From NCBI RefSeq assembly GCF_013283665.1, contig NZ_JABEKU010000001.1, forward strand, positions 3,231,137 through 3,295,136: a DNA stretch of 64,000 bases, given 5' to 3'. Below, one piece after another: positions 25,687-33,636 of this stretch. Position 1 is the stretch's first letter. Every line of letters starts with the position of its first letter. The translations under genes were made by a program, and so were the position numbers. The DNA comes from Ensifer sesbaniae. GTDB lineage: Bacteria; Pseudomonadota; Alphaproteobacteria; Rhizobiales; Rhizobiaceae. The notes beneath the pieces were generated by a model, which worked only from the letters and a program-made list of their open reading frames with translations, was not told the origin of the DNA and did no database searches.

Positions 25687-26073
25687 ATGGCCATGGCAGA
25701 GACGACGGCACACACCGGCACGGTACCGCAAGCTCAGGCGCAGGTGCAGGCGCCAGCGCATGAACACCAGCAGCACCCGATCGGGCTCTACCTGGTGGTC
25801 TGGCTGCTGCTCTTCGTGCTCAGCACCTTCTCCTATCTCGTCGACTATCTCGGGCTGCAGGGCTATCTCAGATGGTCCCTGATCCTGATCTTCATGGTGT
25901 TGAAGGCCGGGCTCATCGTGGCGATCTTCATGCACATGGCCTGGGAGCGGCTGGCGCTGATCTATGCGATCCTGCTGCCGCCCCTGCTGGTGCTCGTGCT
26001 CGTGGCGCTCATGGTTTCGGAATCGCACTACGTGCTCTTCACCCGCCTCGCCTTCTTCGGCGCCGCACCGTGA
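25687..26073 (+). CDS. cytochrome c oxidase subunit IV-type small membrane protein
   Basis: A 128-aa protein with a Gln/Ala/His-rich N-terminal tail (about 40 residues) and three hydrophobic spans. It matches the prokaryotic subunit IV layout, with the family-like KAGLIVAIFMHMAWE near residue 77. Start ATG three bases after the previous stop; a second in-frame ATG lies two codons in. Last gene of the oxidase operon, followed directly by a hairpin. Confidence 0.85.
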   Translation: MAMAETTAHTGTVPQAQAQVQAPAHEHQQHPIGLYLVVWLLLFVLSTFSYLVDYLGLQGYLRWSLILIFMVLKAGLIVAIFMHMAWERLALIYAILLPPLLVLVLVALMVSESHYVLFTRLAFFGAAP

Positions 26074-26410
26074 CCGCAAACGGCGCCAACCGAAAGGTGG
26101 CGCCGTTGAACGTCCATTGCTTCAGTGCGGCTGTAGTGATCATTCCGATCTCAAACCGACATGATCGACGCACTGCGATGACGCATTCGAATGCGCTCGA
26201 TTTTGCTGTATGGTGGAAAAGTCCCATTCGCGCCGGCGGGCGCTTTTTCTCACGAAATCAGTGGCATGACCGTCTCAACAGCTCTCGTTTCGCCATCCAC
26301 AAATTGCCCGGCTCTGGTCGTGCAGTTTGATGATAATGTCGTAGACAGGCTCTAGTCACGGCGGATCAAGCCCTAAAATCCGGCATCCAATCCAACTAGG
26401 GTCGCAATCA
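26074..26410. other. intergenic gap after oxidase operon
   Basis: About 337 bases without a convincing gene. It contains the hairpin at 26079-26107; the remainder should hold the promoter of the FAD/GcvT gene, but no clear -35/-10 pair stands out. Confidence 0.6.
26079..26107 (+). terminator. hairpin at end of the oxidase operon
   Basis: Perfect 10-bp stem AACGGCGCCA/TGGCGCCGTT with a 9-base loop, six bases after the subunit IV stop. No T-run follows, so it may be a 3'-end stabiliser rather than a strong terminator. Confidence 0.55.
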
Positions 26411-28972
26411 ATGGCAGAGTTTCCGCAAAAGGCGAAGGTCGTAATCATCGGGCTGGGTGGCATCGTGGGTGCCTCGATCGCGCACCACCTGATCGAGCGC
26501 GGCTGGGATGATATCGTCGGTATCGACAAATCCGGCGTCCCGACCGATATCGGTTCGACGGCACACGCCTCCGACTTCTGCTACACGACCAGCCACGATT
26601 ATCTGTCGGTTTGGACGACGCAGTATTCGATCGACTTCTTCGAGAAGATGGGCCACTACGCCCGCATCGGCGGCCTGGAAGTCGCCCGCACCGGCGACGA
26701 CGTCTGGATGGAAGAGATCAAGCGCAAGCTTTCCTCCGCCAAGGCCTTCGGCACCCGCGCACACTATGTCTCGCCGGCCGAGATCAAGAAGATGTTCCCG
26801 CTGATCGAGGAAGACCAGGTGATGGGCGGCATGTTCGACCCGGATGCCGGCCTCGTCATCCCGCGCTCGCAGACGGTTGCAGGCAAGCTGGTCGATGCGG
26901 CGGAAAAGTCCGGCAAGCTGCAGGTCTTCGGCAACACCCCGGCAAAGTCGCTCATCGTCGAGAACGGCCGTATCAAGGGTGTCGTCACCCATCGCGGCAC
27001 CATCATGGCCGACCACGTCGTCGTCTGCGCCGGCATCTGGGGCCGCCTCATTGCCGAAATGGTCGGCGAAGACCTTCCGGTCATGCCGGTCGACCATCCG
27101 CTCACCTTCTTCGGCCCGTACAACGAATTCGAAGGCACCGGCAAGGAAATCGGCTTCCCGCTGCTGCGCGACCAGGGCAACTCGGCCTATATGCGCGACA
27201 CCGGCGACCCGAAGACCACCGAAGGCGGCCAGATCGAGTGGGGCTATTACGAGACCACCAATCCCCGCCTCTGCCATCCGCGCGACATCCTCGAAAAGCA
27301 CGAGGCACGCCTGTCGCCCTCGCAGCGCGACCTGGAGATGGAGCAGATCATCGAGCCGCTCGAGCGCGCCATGGAACTGACGCCGATCCTCGGCGAACTC
27401 GGCTATAACGAGAGCCACTCCTTCAACGGCCTGCTGCAAGTATCGGCCGCCGGCGGCCCCTCCTGCGGTGAGAGCCAGAAGGTGCGCGGCCTCTGGTACT
27501 GCGTCGCCATCTGGGTGAAGGACGGCCCCGGCTACGGCAAGCTGATCGCCGACTGGATGACCGACGGCCGCACCGAGATCGACCATGCCTCGATCGACTA
27601 TTCCCGCTTCTATCCGCACCAGCTCGAGGAGAAGTTCATCGAGGGCCGCTGCTTCGAGGCGGCGCAGAAGATCTACTTCCCGGCCGTCCACACGCGCGAG
27701 CCCTATGCCACCGGCCGCAACGTCAAGCGCTCGCCCTTCTACGAGCGCGAGAAGGAGCTCGGCGGCTACTTCATGGAACTCGGCGGCTGGGAGCGCGCCC
27801 ATGGCTACGCCGCCAACGAGCACCTGCTGGAAAAATACGGTGACCGCGTCCCGGTGCGCGAGAACGAGTGGGACAGCCGCCACTTCTGGCGCGTTTCCAA
27901 CGCCGAACATCTGGCGATGAGCGAGGATTGCGGCATCGTCAACCTGTCGCACTTCCATATGGTCGATATCGAGGGTCCTGACCATGTCGAGCTGCTCGAG
28001 TGGCTTTGCGCCGCCAAGATCGGTGGCGACGGCAACATCGGCAAGGGCATCTACACCCACTTCCTCGATGACGAGGGCATGGTGCGGGCCGACTTCACCG
28101 TCTTCCGCATGGCCGACCGCTGCCGCCTCGTGAACGGCGCCGATGCCGGGCCGCGCGACTTCCACTACATGCGCCGCGTCGCGGAAGATCGCGGCCTCGA
28201 CGTCACCATCACCGACGTTTCGGAGAAGTTCATCACCATCGGCATCTGGGGGCCCAACGCCCGCGAAACGCTGAAGAAGGTGGTTGCCGATCCGGCCGGC
28301 CTCGATATCGAGAACTTCCCCTTCGCCGCGATCAAGCCGATCGAGATCGCCGGCAAAAAGGTCACGGCCTTCCGCATCTCCTATGTCGGCGAACAGGGCT
28401 GGGAACTGCACATGAAGTACGAAGATGGCCTCGCCGTTTGGGACGCGCTGCGCGCCACCGGCGTCATGGCCTTCGGCGTCGAAACCTATGCGAACTCGCG
28501 CCGCATGGAAAAGAGCCTGCGCCTGCAGAACGCCGATCTTCTCACCCAGTACAACCTCATCGAGGCCGACCTTGCCCGTCCGAAGGTCAAGGACGTGGAC
28601 TTCCGCGGCAAGGCAAAGCACCTGGAGTACAAGGCGCGCGAGCACCAGCCCGCCATGCTCTGCACGCTCGTCATGACTGACAACACCGACAGGAATGGCG
28701 TGAAGCGCTACCCGGTCGGTAACTTGCCGGTTATGGACCCGGAAACCGGCAAGGTTCTGATCGACGAACTCGGCCGTCGCTCCTACACCACCTCCATCGC
28801 TTTTGGGCCCACGATCGGCAAGAACATCGCGCTTGCCTATCTGCCCTGGTCCCATTGCCAGGTCGGCCGCAAGCTGAATGTCGAGTATTTCGCCGAGACC
28901 TATCCGGTCGAAGTCGTGGGTGTCGGCTACAAGCCGCTCTACGATCCCGAGAACCTGAAGCCGCGCACCTGA
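26411..28972 (+). CDS. FAD-dependent GcvT-fused dehydrogenase (dimethylglycine/sarcosine dehydrogenase type)
   Basis: An 853-aa two-part enzyme. Residues about 1-400 are a DAO-type FAD oxidoreductase with the dinucleotide motif IGLGGIVGASIAHHLIERG and a histidine in GSTAHASDF at the place used for covalent FAD in dimethylglycine dehydrogenase. Residues about 430-850 are a GcvT-type tetrahydrofolate domain (ISYVGEQGWELHM, FGVETYANSRRMEKSLR). It is expected to demethylate N-methylated glycines or betaine-like compounds and hand the one-carbon unit to folate. The ribosome site is weak. A single-gene transcript is likely, flanked by a gap and a RIME copy. Confidence 0.88.
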   Translation: MAEFPQKAKVVIIGLGGIVGASIAHHLIERGWDDIVGIDKSGVPTDIGSTAHASDFCYTTSHDYLSVWTTQYSIDFFEKMGHYARIGGLEVARTGDDVWMEEIKRKLSSAKAFGTRAHYVSPAEIKKMFPLIEEDQVMGGMFDPDAGLVIPRSQTVAGKLVDAAEKSGKLQVFGNTPAKSLIVENGRIKGVVTHRGTIMADHVVVCAGIWGRLIAEMVGEDLPVMPVDHPLTFFGPYNEFEGTGKEIGFPLLRDQGNSAYMRDTGDPKTTEGGQIEWGYYETTNPRLCHPRDILEKHEARLSPSQRDLEMEQIIEPLERAMELTPILGELGYNESHSFNGLLQVSAAGGPSCGESQKVRGLWYCVAIWVKDGPGYGKLIADWMTDGRTEIDHASIDYSRFYPHQLEEKFIEGRCFEAAQKIYFPAVHTREPYATGRNVKRSPFYEREKELGGYFMELGGWERAHGYAANEHLLEKYGDRVPVRENEWDSRHFWRVSNAEHLAMSEDCGIVNLSHFHMVDIEGPDHVELLEWLCAAKIGGDGNIGKGIYTHFLDDEGMVRADFTVFRMADRCRLVNGADAGPRDFHYMRRVAEDRGLDVTITDVSEKFITIGIWGPNARETLKKVVADPAGLDIENFPFAAIKPIEIAGKKVTAFRISYVGEQGWELHMKYEDGLAVWDALRATGVMAFGVETYANSRRMEKSLRLQNADLLTQYNLIEADLARPKVKDVDFRGKAKHLEYKAREHQPAMLCTLVMTDNTDRNGVKRYPVGNLPVMDPETGKVLIDELGRRSYTTSIAFGPTIGKNIALAYLPWSHCQVGRKLNVEYFAETYPVEVVGVGYKPLYDPENLKPRT

Positions 28973-28979
28973 TCCACTA

Positions 28980-29082
28980 TGCATGTCTCCTTAAATCGAC
29001 CTCGATTTAAGGACAAAGACATGCAGCAAATCAAAGTGCTACAGTGACCTTTGCGCGTCTCATAAGACGCGCGACGCTGTAG
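28980..29082 (-). repeat. RIME1-like intergenic repeat, copy 3
   Basis: Same element in inverse orientation, starting eight bases after the FAD/GcvT stop. It shows the stems CTCCTTAAATCGA/TCGATTTAAGGA and GCGCGTCT/AGACGCGC. It differs from copy 6 at about six positions, much closer than either is to the plus-oriented copies. Confidence 0.85.
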
Positions 29083-29101
29083 CGCGTTACGCCCAAAAGC
29101 C

Positions 29102-29132
29102 AAAGGCCCGCTCACATCCGAGCGGGCCCTTT
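29102..29132. terminator. bidirectional terminator
   Basis: Stem GGCCCGCTC/GAGCGGGCC with a 6-base loop, flanked by AAA on the left and CTTT on the right. It lies between the convergent FAD/GcvT and aldo-keto reductase genes and can serve both. Confidence 0.8.
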
Positions 29133-29159
29133 CGTATGTGCTTAGCAGCAAGATGGATG

Positions 29160-30089
29160 TCAGGGGAGCACGTGGCCTGCGGCGGTGAAAAGGCGATACC
29201 AGTCCTCGCGCGACAGGGTGATGTCGGCTCCGGGCACGATGTCTGCCAGCCGCTCAGGACTCGTCGTTCCCAAGACCACCTGAATGTTGGCCGGATGCCG
29301 GGCAATCCAGGCAAAAGCGATGGCCGACGGCGACACGGCATATTTCCCGGAGAGTTCGTCCAGCACACGGTTGAGCTCCGGGTAATTGGTCTCATCGCCG
29401 ACGAAGACGCCACCGAAAAAGCCCTGCTGGAACGGCGACCAGGCTTGCAGTGTCATGCGGTTGATCCGCGAATAGACGACGACCTCGCCGTCGCGATCGA
29501 TCGACTGCTCCAGGCCCGCCATGTTCGCAGCGATGCCGAAGGCAACGGACGGGGCGTGCGCAATGCTGAGCTGAATCTGATTGGCGACCAGCGGCTGGCG
29601 CACGGCCGTCTTCAAGAGATCGATCTGCCGTGGCGTGTGGTTGGACACGCCGAAATGCCTGACCTTGCCGGCCGCCTGCAGCTTGTCGAAGGCGTCCGCC
29701 ACCTCCTCGGGCTCGACCAGCGCATCCGGCCGATGCAGCAACAGAAGATCGAGGTAATCGGTCTTCAGTGCCGCGAGCGACCGGTCGACCGACTGGAGGA
29801 TATGATCGCGGGAGAAATCGAAGTAACCGCGCCGGATCCCGCATTTGCTCTGGACGACGATCTGTTCGCGCTCGGCCGGCTTCAGTTGGAGCGCGTCGCC
29901 GAAGCGGCGCTCGCAGGCGTGCAGTTCAGCGCCGTAGATATCGGCGTGATCGAAGACGTTGATGCCGACGTCGCGCGCCTTGCCATAGAGACGGCGAATG
30001 GCATCGTCGCTGAGATCGGCGATCCGCATCAGGCCGAGAACGGCGGATGAAACGGGGAGATCGGTTGTTCCCAGGTTGAACTTTTTCAT
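29160..30089 (-). CDS. aldo/keto reductase
   Basis: A 309-aa TIM-barrel NADPH-dependent oxidoreductase. It has the family tetrad region FDHADIYGAELHACERRFGDAL (Asp and Tyr), the lysine in IVVQSKCGIR, and the histidine in LDLLLLHRPDALVEPEEV. VLGTTSPERLADI near the C-terminus is the NADPH phosphate-binding segment. It resembles the YdhF branch. It is separated from the short-chain dehydrogenase by 249 bases and a very strong hairpin, so it is probably its own transcript. Substrate unknown. Confidence 0.88.
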   Translation of the reverse strand: MKKFNLGTTDLPVSSAVLGLMRIADLSDDAIRRLYGKARDVGINVFDHADIYGAELHACERRFGDALQLKPAEREQIVVQSKCGIRRGYFDFSRDHILQSVDRSLAALKTDYLDLLLLHRPDALVEPEEVADAFDKLQAAGKVRHFGVSNHTPRQIDLLKTAVRQPLVANQIQLSIAHAPSVAFGIAANMAGLEQSIDRDGEVVVYSRINRMTLQAWSPFQQGFFGGVFVGDETNYPELNRVLDELSGKYAVSPSAIAFAWIARHPANIQVVLGTTSPERLADIVPGADITLSREDWYRLFTAAGHVLP

Positions 30090-30250
30090 CGATTTGCGCT
30101 CGTATCATCGACGTCGTTTTGAAGGCGGAATCCCCGACCGCAGCCACAAACGGCCTGAAAGGGCGATTCTTGCCCCTCAATCTCTACCAGTCCGGGGGCG
30201 CTTGGCAAACGTCCGGACATTGTCGACGGTGGTACGGCGGGTGATAAGGC

Positions 30251-30284
30251 AGCAAGGCGCTGGCCGCCTGGCCAGCGCCTTGCT
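30251..30284. terminator. 15-bp perfect hairpin, terminator of short-chain dehydrogenase
   Basis: Perfect 15-bp stem AGCAAGGCGCTGGCC/GGCCAGCGCCTTGCT with loop GCCT, 55 bases past the stop of the minus-strand dehydrogenase gene. There is no long T-run. It is one of the strongest dyads in the window. Confidence 0.65.
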
Positions 30285-30338
30285 GTCCTATCGTCGTGGG
30301 AGCCGACAGGGTCGTCGGCTCCCGGTCCCGCCATCTGA

Positions 30339-31127
30339 TCATGCAGCAGAGCGATAACGCTCAGCCGGTTCGGACTGTGCGAAATTCGGGAGCATTGCCT
30401 GGCGCGCAGCGTCGAACCCATTCCACTGGCCCGCGTCCGGCAGCGGCGGGATCGTCACCAACTCGCGCCGGCCGAAACCGACCAAGGCTGCGTCGACGAG
30501 ATCACCAACCTCCATCACGCCCGCAAGCGTCTCGACATCGACGCCCGCGTGATCCCAGATCTCGGTGCGTGTCGCCGCCGGCAGGACCGCCTGCACATAG
30601 ACGCCCTTTCCTGCCAGTTCGACGTTCAACCCCTGGGAAAGAAACAGCACGAAGGCCTTGGTCGCGCCATAGACGGTGGCGCCCATCTCCGGAGCAAGGC
30701 CAACGACCGAGGCAATGTTGATGATCGCCCCGTCCCCCTTCTCGGCAAAACGAGGTGCCGCAGCATGCGCGAGCCTGGTGACGGCCGTGACGTTGAGCGC
30801 GATCAGCTTCGAAATGTCTTCGCTCTTCTGCTGCAGGAAGTCGCGCGGGATCGATGTGCCGGCATTGTTGACCAGAACACCGATGCGACCGTCTTCTCTC
30901 AGGCGCTGCTCGACCTTGGCCAGATCCTGCTCGTCCGTCAGGTCGGCGGGAACGACGTCCACATCGACACCGGTTTCGCTCCGCAAGCGCTCGGCAAGCG
31001 CTGCCATGCGAACGGCATTGCGGGCGACGAGAATGAGATCGTGACCGCGGCGCGCAAATCGCTCCGCATAGACGGCGCCGATACCGGTGGAAGCACCGGT
31101 TACGAGGACTGCAGGCTTCTTGCTCAT
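30339..31127 (-). CDS. short-chain dehydrogenase/reductase
   Basis: A 262-aa classical SDR. The cofactor motif is TGASTGIGAVYAERFARRG at the N-terminus, followed by VNNAGT near residue 86 and the catalytic YGATK near 153, preceded by the serine in NIASVVG. The start follows AAAGGAG. It is transcribed divergently from a TetR gene, and the promoter region between them holds two near-identical palindromes, so it is very likely the regulator's target. Substrate unknown; such TetR-SDR pairs often respond to reactive carbonyl or quinone compounds. Confidence 0.9.
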   Translation of the reverse strand: MSKKPAVLVTGASTGIGAVYAERFARRGHDLILVARNAVRMAALAERLRSETGVDVDVVPADLTDEQDLAKVEQRLREDGRIGVLVNNAGTSIPRDFLQQKSEDISKLIALNVTAVTRLAHAAAPRFAEKGDGAIINIASVVGLAPEMGATVYGATKAFVLFLSQGLNVELAGKGVYVQAVLPAATRTEIWDHAGVDVETLAGVMEVGDLVDAALVGFGRRELVTIPPLPDAGQWNGFDAARQAMLPNFAQSEPAERYRSAA

Positions 31128-31147
31128 CGAGTGTGCTCCTTTGTTTT

Positions 31148-31195
31148 ATACATGATGATCATCATGTATTTGGATATATGATGGACGTCATGTAT
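31148..31195. promoter_or_regulatory. paired TetR operators between SDR and tetR
   Basis: 31148-31169 is a perfect 22-bp palindrome (half-site ATACATGATGA). 31174-31195 is a second copy with four mismatches (ATATATGATGG... then CATGTAT). The two centres are 26 bases apart. They lie 21-68 bases upstream of the SDR start and just before the tetR start, as expected for an autoregulated repressor controlling both genes. Confidence 0.8.
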
Positions 31196-31221
31196 AAAGT
31201 CAAAGGAAATTTTGGGAGACG

Positions 31222-31800
31222 ATGATGCGCGTGAGCCGACAGCAGGTTGAAGAGAATAAGCGAACCATTCTGGAGGCCGCCGGTCGGCTGTTCCGGGAGC
31301 GTGGTTTCGAGTCCGTCACGGTGACGGATGTGATGAAGTCGGCCGGTCTCACCCATGGCGGCTTCTACGGCTATTTCAAATCCAAGGACGATCTGATTGC
31401 CCAGACGCTGGCCGAACTGCAAGGTGAGGGTGAGCCTCTGTCCGTGGACCTGGCGACTGTTGCGAGCCGTTATCTTTCCCCGGAGCATCGCGACGATTTC
31501 GGCCATGGCTGTCCGGTTGCCGCTCTGGCATCGGAAGTCATCCGTCAACCAGCGGAAGCGCGCGCCGAAATGACCGCGGGACTCAGGCGGCAATTCGCGC
31601 GCCTCAGCAAAGTAGCACCCGGCCCAGACGAAGCACATCGGCGCCGCGCCGCGATCGGAACCTGGTCTGCCATGGTGGGCGCGCTGATCCTGGCCCGAAT
31701 GGCCGACGATCCTGCCCTGTCCAACGAGATCCTCGCGGAGACCTGCACCTGGCTTTCGGCGCGGGATCACCAAGGGACTACGACCGCCGGCATTGCCTGA
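31222..31800 (+). CDS. TetR/AcrR-family regulator
   Basis: A 192-aa regulator. The HTH (about residues 10-55) reads ILEAAGRLFRERGFE and THGGFYGYFKSKDDL, the AcrR/NemR-like form with GGFYGYF in the recognition helix. The C-terminal domain includes GCPVAALASEV, with a cysteine that could be redox- or electrophile-sensitive, as in NemR-like proteins (inference). ATGATG start after GGGAGA. Divergent from the SDR gene. Confidence 0.9.
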   Translation: MMRVSRQQVEENKRTILEAAGRLFRERGFESVTVTDVMKSAGLTHGGFYGYFKSKDDLIAQTLAELQGEGEPLSVDLATVASRYLSPEHRDDFGHGCPVAALASEVIRQPAEARAEMTAGLRRQFARLSKVAPGPDEAHRRRAAIGTWSAMVGALILARMADDPALSNEILAETCTWLSARDHQGTTTAGIA

Positions 31801-31853
31801 TACGCAATGTATCTTGTCCCTCGCCCTTTTTTTGCAGCCCTTTAAACGTCGAA

Positions 31854-31880
31854 AGCCCGCAGGCTTTCACCTTGCGGGCT
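31854..31880 (-). terminator. terminator downstream of rrn/tRNA-fMet remnant
   Basis: Stem AGCCCGCA/TGCGGGCT with an 11-base loop, followed on the minus strand by TTTCGAC. It lies 20 bases beyond the 3' end of the initiator-tRNA fragment, where a normal rrn operon would terminate. It also lies 54 bases after the tetR stop on the other strand. Confidence 0.65.
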
Positions 31881-31899
31881 CTATGTATGTATTGGACTT

Positions 31900-31952
31900 T
31901 GGTTGCGGGGGCAGGATTTGAACCTGCGGCCTTCAGGTTATGAGCCTGACGA
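31900..31952 (-). pseudogene. 3' fragment of initiator tRNA (tRNA-fMet, CAT), 53 nt
   Basis: On the minus strand, TCGTCAGGCTCATAACCTG (anticodon arm with CAT) runs on through the T-arm GCAGGTTCAAATCCTGC to the acceptor end CCCGCAACCA. This is the 3' part of an alphaproteobacterial initiator tRNA, the last gene of the usual 16S-23S-5S-fMet operon. The first ~24 nt (5' acceptor strand and most of the D-arm) are missing, so it cannot fold as a tRNA. It is joined directly to the 5' end of 16S rRNA. Confidence 0.88.
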
Positions 31953-31989
31953 CAGCGTTCGTTCTGAGCCAGGATCAAACTCTCAAGTT
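31953..31989 (-). pseudogene. 5' stub of 16S rRNA, about 37 nt
   Basis: Reading the minus strand, CAACTTGAGAGTTTGATCCT and then GGCTCAGAACGAACGCTG are the universal first bases of 16S rRNA. Where an intact rhizobial gene continues GCGGCAGGCTTAAC, this copy switches to initiator-tRNA sequence. Everything from 16S position ~37 through 23S and 5S to the middle of tRNA-fMet is absent. Confidence 0.9.
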
Positions 31990-32277
31990 GAGAATTCAAT
32001 CATTGGCTTAAATCACGTCTCTGAATCGACGAGAACTCACACCCATCTTCCTCAACCATCCTACACGCTTCACAGCGCGCCGTATGGCCGGCTCAGCTCC
32101 CGTCGATCCAAAGGATCGGCGAAAGGCATCTGAGCCCAGAAAATGTAGTGTTGTCTCTTGATAAACGTGACCGCCAAAGTCTCTTTCCGAAGAACCCCTT
32201 AAGGTTCCTCGCGAGCTCCGCCGCCCACGTTTCTCTTTCTCATTATTCAATTGTCAAAAAACCGGTCAGTGATCGGG
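31990..32277 (-). other. rRNA operon leader region
   Basis: About 290 bases between the promoter and the 16S stub on the minus strand, with no reading frame of its own. It includes GACAATTGAATAATGAGAAA and GAGAAACGTGGGCGG, the kind of leader/antitermination sequence found ahead of rhizobial 16S genes. Its intactness shows the remnant was a complete rrn operon until recently, or still is one in the living genome. Confidence 0.65.
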
Positions 32278-32307
32278 CTTATAGACCCACCCCCTCTCAC
32301 ACGTCAA
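32278..32307 (-). promoter_or_regulatory. rRNA-type promoter
   Basis: Minus strand: -35 TTGACG (32302-32307) and -10 TATAAG (32278-32283) with an 18-base spacer, preceded by an A/T-rich stretch (TTTTTTTGAAAATGTC region, about 32308-32345) that resembles an UP element. Strength and position fit an rrn P1-type promoter. Confidence 0.75.
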
Positions 32308-32463
32308 CAGACATTTTCAAAAAAACTTCAAAATTCGACAACATCCTGATTCTAAAGAATAATTTCGACTGTTGATAATCTCTCTCGATTTTGAGGACCC
32401 GGGACGCCGGCTTTTGACAAGCAAATCACCGGCTCGCGCCATCTCGTCATCGTCCAGCACGAC

Positions 32464-33408
32464 TTACGGCCACGACGGGCGTCGAGGGCCCGTCATCACT
32501 GGCGTCGCTTCACGGGTGAAATACCCCCGGTTCTCCCGGGCGGTCTGCATCAGGAACTCCCGTACCGCCTTCACCCGTGGCACCGCCACCAGATCCCGAT
32601 GGCAGACCATCCAATAGGTGCGCTTGAGCTCGATCTCCTCCGGCAGGACGATTTCAAGGTCCGGCTCTTCCCGGGCCATGAAGTGCGGCAGCACACAGAG
32701 ACCGAGCCCCTGCCGCACCGCTTTCAGCTGCGTCAAAATACTCGAACTCTGGAAATGCGCCCGCAACCCCGGCTGCAGTTCCCCGAGATAGTCGAGACCG
32801 GGCGCGAAGATCATGTCCTCGATATAGCCGACGAAACGGTGCGCCGCGAGATCGTTGCGACCTTTGATCGGCGCATGCTTCGCAAGGTAGCTGCGTGCGC
32901 CGTAGACATGCAGCGTATAGGGGGTCAGCACCTCGGAATGGTAAGGGCCGGCTTTCGGCGCCGTCAGCGCCACCTGGATGTCCGCTTCCTTGCGCGATAG
33001 CGACATGATCTGCTGGATCGCCACCAGTTCCAACGAGACATTCGGGTAGCTCGCCGCAAAATCCGCCAGCCGGTCGGCCAGGAAGAAGTTACCGAAACCT
33101 TCGAGCGTGCTCAGCCTGACGACGCCGCGCTGCGCCGTCAGGCCGTCATTGATGTCGAGCTGCAATTGTTCGGTCTCGCGTTCGATGCGCTCGGCGGTTT
33201 CGATGAAGCGCTGCCCCATGCTGGTCAACACGTAACCGCGCGGATTGCGCTCGAACAGTTTCACCTTGAGGGCGAACTCCAGGCGATCGATACGCCGGGA
33301 AACGGTGGCGTGGCTGGTCCTCAACCGCCGCGCCGCCGTCGACAGTTGCCCGGTGCGGGCCACCGCGAGAAAGAACTGCAGATCGTCCCAGGTGAAATTC
33401 GGATTCAT
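32464..33408 (-). CDS. LysR-family transcriptional regulator
   Basis: A 314-aa LysR regulator. The N-terminal HTH (about residues 1-60) reads WDDLQFFLAVARTGQLSTAARRL then SHATVSRRIDRLE. The effector domain spans about 90-300. The start is the ATG at 33408 after GGGGAG; a GTG two codons upstream is also open. It lies divergent from, and 228 bases away from, the branched-chain-type ABC operon, which is its most likely target. It also lies just upstream of the rrn remnant, transcribed in the same direction. Confidence 0.9.
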   Translation of the reverse strand: MNPNFTWDDLQFFLAVARTGQLSTAARRLRTSHATVSRRIDRLEFALKVKLFERNPRGYVLTSMGQRFIETAERIERETEQLQLDINDGLTAQRGVVRLSTLEGFGNFFLADRLADFAASYPNVSLELVAIQQIMSLSRKEADIQVALTAPKAGPYHSEVLTPYTLHVYGARSYLAKHAPIKGRNDLAAHRFVGYIEDMIFAPGLDYLGELQPGLRAHFQSSSILTQLKAVRQGLGLCVLPHFMAREEPDLEIVLPEEIELKRTYWMVCHRDLVAVPRVKAVREFLMQTARENRGYFTREATPVMTGPRRPSWP

Positions 33409-33636
33409 CGCCACTCCCCATCTGTTCGAAAATGAACAGATCCTGTTTGCAATTTACGGTTCGGGCCGCTTGCATCCAAGCGTTTTTTTCCGGATTGTAA
33501 CGACCAGAGCCGACAACTGAGGAGCTTGTCTGGCCAAATATGAACAGAACGAAATGAACGATCCGGCATCGCCAACTGGCGCGCCGGAACCCGCGCGTAT
33601 TTTCACGCGACGGCTACGTCTCTGGAGGAGGACAAG

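Noticed and set aside
26408-28984. 858-codon open frame antisense to the FAD/GcvT gene
   Set aside because: Mirror-frame shadow of a fully conserved 853-aa enzyme; low-complexity composition and no family match.
31900-31952. functional tRNA-Met gene
   Set aside because: The 5' acceptor strand and most of the D-arm are missing and replaced by 16S sequence, so no cloverleaf can form.
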